Shown here: in pieces, positions 40,901 to 51,800 of the stretch
How positions within the stretch are numbered: position 1 is the first letter of the stretch
Layout of the letters: each line of letters starts with the position of its first letter
From: Diphasiastrum complanatum
Taxonomy: Eukaryota > Streptophyta > Lycopodiopsida > Lycopodiales > Lycopodiaceae
Reading direction: 5' to 3'
NCBI GenBank assembly: GCA_029204225.1
Contig: MU831909.1
Location: 33,181-97,180 of the forward strand
Length of the DNA stretch: 64,000 bases
Notes under the pieces: generated by a model
The model's input: only the letters and a program-made list of their open reading frames with translations
Database searches by the model: none
Told to the model about the DNA's origin: nothing
Translations under genes and position numbers: made by a program

Positions 40901-43900
40901 TGCACACTCCACAATAGTTCAGTTCTTTCTCTCTGCTACGCCGTTTTGCTGAGGGGTATGAGGAGCTATAAGGTGCCTTTTGATCCCATTGGCTTTGCAG
41001 AATTCCACAAATTTTGTCTTAATGAACTCTCCACCATCGTCTGACCTGAGCATCTTTATCTTCTTTCCTGAATGTTCTTCTACCAAAGCTTTGAAATGCA
41101 GGAAGTAATTGAATGCTTCAGATTTTAACTTCAAGAAATAAATCCAAATCTTGCGTGAGAAGTCATCAATAAAGGTCATAAAGTAATATGCCCCCCCTGC
41201 AGATTTTGTTTGGGTTGGTCCCCACAAATCTGAATGTATCAAGTCAAGTATGTCTGCTGCCCTGGTGGTGCTTTCCTTGGGAAACTTATGTCTTTGCTGT
41301 TTTCCCATAGCGCAAGCCTCGCAAACTGAAGAGCTTGGCTTAACAACTGGAAGCCCCTCCACCATATGATGCTGGTTCAACACCTGCATGCTTTGGTAAC
41401 CAAGATGTCCATACCTCTCATGCCACAACCTATCCACATCCCTTCCTTTTGTTGTATAAGCATGCTGACTAGGGATAGAAGTGTATAACCTGTATAGATT
41501 ATCTTCCTGCAATCCTTTGGCCACAACCTTCATATTATCACTCAAGTCCAACACAAGACAAGAAGTAGCATCAAATTCTACTTTCATATTTTGTTGAGTG
41601 ATAGCTCCCACTGAAAGAAGATTTTTAGCAAGTCCTGGTACATATAAGACATTCTTAATGACTTTGACTTCTCCTGATGGAAGCTTTACAGGTACTGTGC
41701 CCTTTCCCTTGACCTTGTGTGTTGAGTTGTCACCTAGGCACACCTCTTGTCCATCACTAATCCCCACAAAGGTATCAAACCAATCCCTATGAGGGGTCAT
41801 GTGCTTTGAAGCACCTGAGTCAATGTACCAACCACCTGTTGTAGCTTGTGAAGCCAATGCAACACAAAATAACTCAGCTTGCCTTATGTCACTCTGCTCC
41901 TCTCTTGCAACACTCTCAACAACATTTCCTCCTTGCTTCTTTGTGCCCTTCTTTTGGTCTGCAAGCTTCTTCTTGCACTCGAAAGCAAAGTGTCCATATT
42001 AACCACAGTAATTGCAATTCCCCTTCCTTCGAGGTGTGGAAGAAGTATTCGAGGAGGGTTGTGCTTTTGACATCTGCAAGTTCTCCATTCCTTGCTCAAG
42101 TGTTTGTGGTGTACTTTTGTTCTTGCCTTTACCTTTCTTCTTATCCTTAGCTGGATTTTGCTTCTTCTTAGAAGCAAAGGCATGCTCCTGGAAATCTTCC
42201 CTCTTGGAGAGATTAACTCTCCTCATCTCCTCCTGTAACAAGAGACCATAGACTTCTTCATAGGTAGGGATCTTCTCTCTCACTGATATCATCATCACAA
42301 AGTTCTGATAAGCATATGACAAGCTATTCAGAACTATTGGCACCAAGTCTTTGTCAGCAATAGACTCTCCAAGTACAGAAAGCTGATATCTAATATCCTG
42401 AATCTTAGTAAGATGATCAGTAACTGTCTCCCCTGTCTCCATTCTGAGAGTATACAACTTGTTCTTTAAGTAGAGAAACCTGGTTGTACTTGCTGTCTCA
42501 TACAATGCACAAAGAATTTGCCATGCATCCACAGGCCCTTTGGCTGACCTGATTAGAGGAATCACATTATCCCTCACTGACATGTTGATGATTCTGTGTG
42601 CCTTTTCCCCTCTCTTGATATAGTCCTTAAGTTCAAGTTCAGATGTTGGAACAAGCTCCTCACCTGTCACAAGCTTCCAACATTCTTTGTCTTCAAGAAT
42701 GTTCTTGATCTTGAATTTCCATATGCTAAAGTTAGTGCCATCAAGCCGGCTGGCTTCACTCAGCATGCTCTCTGCAAGACTAGACATAGCTGGATAGAAA
42801 TAAAACACAAAAGGCAAATTGGGGTTTTCACCCAACTAGGGTATGCAGCCACTTGCTCAATAACCCTCAGCTTCTGGATTTGAAACTATCCCCCTGTATG
42901 GCTGTCCTAGCCCTTGTCCAAGATCCCCTCAGAACTTTCACTGAAGTTCCCACTGTAGAAAGCGCCCTCCTACAGTCCTAGCTGTCCAAAAATCACATAA
43001 CCCCGTCTTCTAAAGTTCCCTCTTCTACTAACAAACGTCCTTTTACTCACTCTGGACTCGCCACCTACACCACAACCCTGTTCCAACTACTTACTCATTT
43101 CCCTTTCACGGCATCAGTTGAGCAACAAGCCACTTTTCTCTCTAAATCCCTCTTATCTGCAGCGTCCTCATCTTTCCCCACCAAGATGATATCATCTCAT
43201 AGACGTGTTCACAACCGCTGGTATGATGCAGAATGTCGCTCTCTTCACAAACATGTGGCAAATGACAGATTACACTCCCTTGCAACACTCAAACAACACC
43301 AGAAAAAGTTCGTAAAGCCACCAGAACAAAGAAGATAACATACCTACGATCATTCTGCCAAAAGCTTTTTCTAGAAACATTTCTCCAGATCCTCTTCGAC
43401 TTTGGCCGCCATAGCAACCGAATCTTGGGTCGAGTATGCCACAAAACTTTATACCCTAGACTCCCCTCCTACCTTACTCTCACCACGACCTGCCCGCTGC
43501 ACGCTTTTTACTCCACACATGGTTGAAAATGCCATTAACCATGCCAAACTTCATAAAGCCACTGACTATGATTCTCTAAATGTGGATTTCCTAAAACCTG
43601 TAGCACATCTTATCTCGCCCTTTATTGCTCACGCTTTTAACACTGCTGTGACCTCTGGTTTTCCTACCGCATGGTGTACTAATATTCTTCATCCCATTCT
43701 CAAGGCAGGTGATCCCATAAATGTAGAAAACTACCGTACTATTATGATTGGTCACACTTTGGCTAAGATTTATGGTTCCATTTTACAGACGGTTATTGGA
43801 TCTTTTGCTGAGACTGAGGATTTACATGCTATGGGTCAGGCTGGGTTCAGACCAGGATACTCTACCTCAGATCAAATTTTCATTTTACGATGCATCATTG

Positions 43901-45846
43901 AGGAGGCACGACATCAGAGACAAAGAGTTTATTGTTGCTTTGTGGACTTCCGCAAAGCTTTTGACTCAATTCCGAGACACCTCCTTTTCCAGAGATTATC
44001 TTCGCTTGGCTTCACAGACGAGACTATTGCCGTGATCATTACTTTATATGAGCGAGTTTGGGCGCGATTCAGGGACGGTAGTGGTTGGTCCTCGCTGATC
44101 CATTCTACCATTGGAGTGAACTATTGAGAGAGATGTATACTCTACGAGCTTCACTTCCACCTACCACAGATATGGATCACAACCAGGCTCATATTACCCA
44201 GTTTTTCTTGAAGCGAGACAGAGAGGACATTTCCATTTTGGATTTTGAAGTCCCCACTCGGAGATCGAAGACACAGAGTCTCACATCTTTCTGCTAGATC
44301 CAGGATCACTAGATCTTCACGGGCTTCTCACCAGTCTACAACACGCTCCACTACTACTATCACTCATTATTTTCAGCTTACTCGTAGCTAGTCTCCTCCG
44401 CAGAGCAGGTGGTTAAGCTCTTGCATTGTACCCTCGCAAGCTGGTGGTCAAGCTTGGATATTTCTTCTTCTTAGAGATAGCGAGATAGATATGCTAGTTT
44501 CTTGTCTTCTTCTCTTTTCTACTAGTAAATAAGTCCGTATGCGGACAATGATCCTCACCTTTTGTACTCTCTTTTGTCTTATGTACCTTTGGGTACCAAA
44601 AGATGTTAATAATAATAATTCTAATTCTGATTCTCTCTCTCCCCTACATAAAATAATTTGAAATTTTTAACGCATTCCGGGACGGCGTTTCTGGTCCCGG
44701 AACGCACGATCCTTTCGGATCGCGATCCGCTGCAACTAAGCCGCCCTCTAATCTCATAATAAACTGGGCATCTGAAAATGAAGTGATCCTCATCCTCAAT
44801 CTCTCCAAGTGAACAGATCTGACAAACTCTGGCCTCCCTGGGTGTGCCATGAAAACGACCTGTCTCAATGTGTAACTGATGAGATGAGACTCTACACTGT
44901 CCCAATAAAAATCTTAAACCATGTGACAAACCCCGGTCCAAATATCTAGGAAGGATAGGACAACCTGTACAGTCGGTATCCATAAGGTGGCCCACTCAGA
45001 AGAAGTAAGACCCTTACACCAAGTCTCTGCAGCATACATGACTGTCGGTGTGACCATGGTATCAAACAGGTGACACTTACTCAGAGCATCACGTATGTAT
45101 CGTCTGAAACAAAATCTCTCAAGCTGAACCAGTGATGCATTCCCCTTACCCAACCTAGCAAGAGTGGCCTGTCTCATATTAAAAGCTGGACCAGAAAAGA
45201 GGACCCCCAAATATGGATGGCCATCCCATAAAAGCTCCTGACGCTGCATGAATTCCCGAGATGTGTTGAAGACCATAACTTTGGTCTTCGTAATGTTCAT
45301 CAACAAACCCCATCGTGAACAGAAAGTGCATAAAACATCTAAATGTCTCTGTAACCCGGGGTGTGCCCGCATGCATAAGTGACCAAGTGATGAAGGGAAC
45401 GACATTCATTGTCATACGAAGGAGGGCGTACAGATCTAGACTTGATCAATTTGATTTTGTTATTATGAGGTTTGGAAGGAAAGGCAGATGCAGCAACAGT
45501 ATGGAAATTATGAGGTTTGGAAGGAAAGGCAGATGCAGCAACAGTATGGAGTGCTGTAGTGAGGAAGGAAGCTTGCTCTTTTATTGAGTTGTGATGTGGG
45601 AACATGTGGATTAGAGTAATAAGCGACTGCTGATAGACTGGTGCAAGCGACTGATCTGAGGTGTATTTAGGTGCATGATCCAGAGATGGGGATGAGAACT
45701 GCTGAGGTGGAGAAAAGGTGCCAAGACTGAATGAAAGGAAGGAATGATCAGAAAGAGTTGTAGGAAAATGTATGAGTGAGATGGAAGATGGTGATCCTAC
45801 GAGGTAATCAGCAACACTATGACCGCCATTGTTAGGGGGGGGAGAG

Positions 45847-45892
<46 letters not shown>

Positions 45893-48800
45893 ATGTTTCA
45901 TCTTTTGTGTGTAGGTATGTTTTGGACATGCCACGAGTGAAGCACATTGTACCAGATCCTGCAGATGACAGTTATCGACTAATTCTATTGTCTGATGCGA
46001 TTACCACATCCAGTATGTAGTGCTGCTTCTTGTTTGCTTCATCTTGTGCAGCTAATCTATCAACTTCATCATGCCTGGCTCATATTAACAAAGTCTGTTC
46101 AACATTTCAACTTCCAAGTTGTATCATCCTACTGTGTTATCCTATTTGTTGCTAAGCTTTTTGGTGGATAGTGGTTTCATTGGGAAATAAAAAATTGATT
46201 GTTTTCTAAATTACTAAAGTTGGGATGTGCACTTTGATTTCTCAATTGACGTAGACTACTCATAGTCTAATCATGTTTCGACATGCGGGCTTTTGCATTT
46301 TCTTCAGTAGTATTCTCTAAATTCATAATCATAAATTTGATATTTTCTCATGACTTGATAGTGTGAGTTGAATTTGCGTTGTTAGTTTTAAGTAGCCTTT
46401 ACCGGAAATTTTGGCTTCTGTTGTATTTAATTTCTTCATGTTCTGTAAGACAAACTGATTGCATACAGGTTTGGATGGGGTTCCTGAAGAGAAATTGACA
46501 GCTTTGAGAAAGTTAATAGATGTGAAGGTGGTTCTGCATGAAATGGTGCTGGATTACACGTATTGGCCTGTAGGTGATGACTTTTGACTTCTACAATAAC
46601 TTGCTGAATGCCGCATTTCAATCGCCGTTTAAAAATTTATGCCATGCTTTTGTTTTGTCACACCGTTTGGAAAGCGATTTTTTGTTTTAAAAGGCGCTTG
46701 TAGCTAAATTCTTTTCTATAGATTTGGAATACATTCCAAATGCTGTTTCAAATGCAGCGTTTGGACCGTAGGGCCAAAAAGCAGTGCTCTGGAAAAACAC
46801 TCTGAGAATGCATAAAAATGTGCACTACATACAATCTGAAACATGTTAAAAACACCAGTTTCAGACAAACATTGCAATGTTCCAAATGTAAGGTGCTCAG
46901 TGTCGTTTCAAGGCCACTATTTTGCTCATATAACTCCACACGTACCTATTTTGCACTTGTCCCAGCCAAGAACAATATTTCTCTTGGTGTATTAGAACTT
47001 GGACCATTCAACATTCCTGCTATTTTCATGTGTTCTTGTTTCTACGTTGTAAGACTGTCCAAAGATGAATAACTGAAATTTGACCTAATTACATGCTTCA
47101 GTTTCATTTTGTATGTAGAAATCATTACCATTTTTGTACATTTAGGAACTCTTCTCATGGGTGCTACCTGAAAGATTTGTTTGGGGACTAACAGTTAAGA
47201 ACATATCATATCATAAAGACTGACATGATAAATAGCTAGTAAAATGTTAATCACATGACAACCTCCAACAAAGAACACCATACAATAAATAAAATGCTAG
47301 TGTGTCGATTATACAAAGGAATATCGCAAAGCATCTCTTACTAAGACACTCAAGAAGTCAGAGTCATCCATTATAGAATGACTAGAAGAGATTCTAGTTA
47401 CACTAACTTGAGACCAACTAGTAGGTATCATGCTAGAAGTTATGGCTGGAATACATGCTCCAAGGCTATTTGCACTCTACTGAAAGGGTCCATGACCCTA
47501 GTCTTAGACCTAATGTGACCGTGGACCACCAACCAGTTGCTTGAGGGCCTAGTGATTTAAGCAACAGTGATGGCCAATAGTTGTAGCTAGGCATTGTGCC
47601 CACATAAGGTTAGGTGCCCTGCAATGTAGCGATCTGGTGAGACCGTTTGACAAGTTGTCAGAGATATGAGATTGAGAATCGCCATTATGGGCCTAGACAT
47701 CCAGGCAGGAGTTAGCCAGGGCGAGCCAACAAATCGTCGTGATCAAAAGGGTCATCGAGTCATGTGGGTGACCGTCACTAGTCTGCTGGAAGGGTTGCAG
47801 ACTTGGATAATCAGTCAAGTCATGATCAGCCTTGATGGGACTGGGTGACCAGATACTTGAATAAAAGGTAGTGCCTCGAAATAGTTTTTATGGTTGGGAG
47901 GAACATCATTCTATCACTGGCTAGCATTGGAATGACGAGCTTTAGGAGTTGAGCTTGTGACATTGGGTATTACAGCCATATCTAGAGAGAGAATCACTTT
48001 CAGAGAGAAGGTAAAACATCAGATTGCTTCTTTATTGATTGATGGGTGGAGATGAATCTATGGTGGGAGATGGATGATTGTATGGGAAAGAAAGAGACAA
48101 AATTATATGGGAAAGTTAGAAAAGCTTTTACAAAGTCATGCGCTGCCAGAACCATGTATCTTGTAAATGTTCAGGAACTAGCTGAACTAGTATCACATTG
48201 GAATGACAGGTACAGAACATGCTTCTATGGTCCATTCCAAAGATTAGCCAAGCAGATAAGTCAATCTCAAAGTAGATTTATGGCATTTTACTGCTCTTCT
48301 TCAGTAAGGGGGAGCGAACTAATGAAAGGATTGACGTGATGTGCATCTTTAGAAATAAAGTAGAAATTTTTCAGTACATACTACAAAAAATTCTGCTTAT
48401 TCCAGAACAACATTCTGGAACATGTTCTGTTCTGGAACGGCCAACTGATGTTGAAACATAAATATTAACCCCTTAAATCCAGTAAAATTGGCTAACAAGG
48501 AACCGTGGTTTGTAGATCTGTGGTTCAGTATTTCAAGTTAATAAATAAAAGGGGGGCTTGGCATGTTATACAGGCCCAACGGTCTTGTCCATAGAGGTTT
48601 GTTGGTTAACATTGTTGCCGATTCTTTGTGTTTGAGCTTGACATGTATCTTCCTTCATTTGGTTCAACTCTGGTATTACAAATAGTAATGTTTTGGCCTA
48701 CTGTGAATCAAGTACAGTATCTGGCAATCGCATTGCTTAAGTCACTTTGTACTGACGAGCTTTTGTTGATCATGTAAGAATTATGCGGTTGTTATTTAAG

Positions 48801-51800
48801 TACAAGACTACTTGGACTTATTTCAATTATAGCCTAAAAGAATGGCTAGTTGGCATTCATTGGAGCATTTTGAACTTTGGTAAACTTAACCAGAGATATG
48901 GGAGAAGTCAGCATGTGTAGTTATTTAAATTACGTCTGTAGCAAGGCTGTGAAGGAGCTAAGTGGCACAAGTCTGTATCTGGGAAGGGCTGTATGTGGGC
49001 TGCCTAGATGGAATCTGGAGTACACATCATACTCATTCCAGGGGAAAGACTGGTATTTAGACCTCTTACAGGATGAGCCTGAGAGAGGAATTGAAAGGGT
49101 GAAGAAAATGGTTTGTACCTGCCGTACTTTGAGATCTTCAAGTTTTGAATCGGAGTTTAGTAGGTGGAGTGTTCATGGATTTTTAGTGATTAAGATAAAT
49201 CATTGCTCATTGAAAGATCTCAATGTTTATTCTTCACCTGTACTGAGTTGGATTGTTGTCTTCGTTACTCGCTGCTTGGCAAGCTTGGACTGGTTGAGCC
49301 AGTTACCAAGTGATAGGCCATAGAACCTGTTGGGACCCCACAACCCTAGTCTAGTATCCCACTTAAGGGCCTCTAGAACAATATAGGTAGTCTCCACTCA
49401 ATCTGATGATTCCGGTTCTTAATAGTTCTTTGTAGGAGACTTGTATCTTTGGAATGGAGATCTCAATGTTCCAAGAAAGATTTAGAAAATTCCAAATCTC
49501 AAGTTAGAAATTACCAACAAGGTGCTGATTTGCATGAGTTGCAGCCTCTTGTACCTTGATAACTTGGACTTCAAGTACGCGATTTTATTAAGGTCAATAA
49601 GTCCTAAAGGGCCTTCTTGAGCACTTCACATCATTGCCTCTACACTGGAGTAACTAACAGCTATAAAAAGGCTTTTCTTCTGATTTTCAGTACATGAAAA
49701 GAGATGTGCTCATCTGTATAAGCTTGTCAGATTATCACAAAGTACACGCTCTTGAGGATCTGTAAGGACACTAAAATGACAAGCGTATTATGGTTAACAA
49801 AAAAGGATATCCTTGGACTGCTATATGCACAAGGTTTTACTATTAGCAGTGTGTATATGTTGTTTGAGTCCAAATTTTTTGAACCAATTTGAATCAAAAA
49901 ATTCGGAAATGAAGATTGGCAGAGAGCCCCTTGGTGGCCAAGCTGACTGTCCCTTTGACCTAGATCCTTGAGTTGTTTGGCAGTCATACATTTGCCTACT
50001 TCATCATATAAATTATATGGCTTATTTAGAGATCGTTTGAAGAAACCTGTAGGTTGTTTTCTCCTTTTTAGTTCTCTTTTAATTAGCTTGAGATTGGTCT
50101 ATGAAGTGCCATGCACATGCATATTGACGCACCGATTTTTGCCACAAAATCATGCAGAGTACATTTTGAAGGCTATTCTACCCGACAGGTGGGAGGTACC
50201 AACCTCCTTCGAAACCATAGGTAATTCTGTAATACTCTGTATTTGACATAATATTCTAGTTCCTGAACAAAGTTCTTCAGCTTCTATGAATATTGATGCA
50301 ATTGTACAAGATGCATACGTATCTGGTCTCTGATAAACTGCATCTCAATAGGGCATATTGCTCATCTTAATCTTCGTGATGAGCTGCTACCTTATCGAAA
50401 GGTTATTGCTAAAGTGATACTGGATGTAAGTGACAAAACCCTAAACTCTAATTTTTATTGTAGATAACATAATTTTCTTGTTGAACTCCTGTTGAGCATG
50501 TTATTGTTGCTATTTATCTGCTTAGACTTGTGTGTGTAGAAAAACAGACCAAAAATCAAGACTGTGGTCAACAAAGTCAGTATAATCGATAATGAGTTCA
50601 GGGTCCCTGCTTTAGAAATTTTGGGGGGTGAAAATAGCCTTATTACTGAAGTCAAACAACAAGGAGCTACCTTCAAGCTGGATTATGGTCTTGTCTATTG
50701 GAATTCAAGATTAGAACATGAGCACAACAGATTGATCTCTCAATTTAAAAAAGGGCAAGTTGTAATTGATATGTTTGCGGGAATAGGTCCATTTGCAATC
50801 CTTGCAGCACGGCGAGGATGTATAGTTTATGCAAATGATCTTAATCCAGACAGTGTGAAGTATCTGGAGATCAATGCCAAGATCAATAAGGTTGCTTCTG
50901 GCATTTTTCCCCATAACATGGATGCTCGGCATTTTATGCAGAAGTTGATGAAAAATTTCAAGTTTCTGTTTGATGATTTTAAAAATGAGATAACTGCAGC
51001 AGACAACATCGAGCTTAAAATTCCACAGATTATGGCAACAAAGGTAGAACCCATCTGGAATGAATGTCCTACAGAAGATCGGCCTTGTGTTTCTGCAAGG
51101 ATGGAAATTGGTTGTGGCCTCAAGATTGGAACAGTTGTGCAAAATGCAGATAGTGCTTTTGGGAATGTTTCTTCATCAATATTAGATCCTGCCATGCTAA
51201 ACGATACGGCATCCTGTCCGGGCATCACATCAAGCTCAACAGAACAAGGCAAGACATGACAGAAGATTTTACATGGTCGCATTACTACTTCATTGCTATG
51301 CTTTATCTGTGTCACCATTTATTTATTGTTTTGCAAGAATTCTACGTTGTCTATTTTATGCAGCACAATGAGTATGGTATTTACAGGTAGCAATCTGCAT
51401 CAGACCCTAAACGCCATACATAAAGTTTGCTTTGAGTCTTCGGAAGCTTATTTTTTTAGATTGTCCTTGCCTTATCACAGATGCTTTAATTGGACAAGAG
51501 AGTTTGCTCAGTTGTGAGAATGGGAGAAATGCGCAAGGCAAGCCTTCTGAATACAGAGATATGAGCAGAGGGCATAAGATGCCAACTTCAAACGTCGAGG
51601 TTCAGGAAAGAGATGAAGTCAATAAGCCATGGGAGCATTTCGATCATGCTATCATGAATTTGCCAGCTTCTGCTATTGAGTTTTTAGGTAAGTTTTGCTA
51701 ATATGAAGTGAATTGCTAGGGTAATAAGACTGTGCTAAGAATCTATGCTGGCTTGTACGAATATGGCATGCTGCTGTAGTTCTTCAACCAGTTACTGTCA

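Larger units (their letters stand above)
34936..45914. other. TRM5 intron 1 (11 kb)
   Basis: Canonical GT donor at 34936 and TAG acceptor at 45912-45914. It contains a hAT-type transposase gene, a copia polyprotein, two LINE copies and (TA)n and (GA)n arrays. 34936-35870 shows no recognised feature. Confidence 0.85.

Noticed and set aside
48877-49323. 148-codon frame in TRM5 intron 3
   Set aside because: No recognisable domain, no splice or promoter support, and AT-rich introns of this length give such frames by chance.
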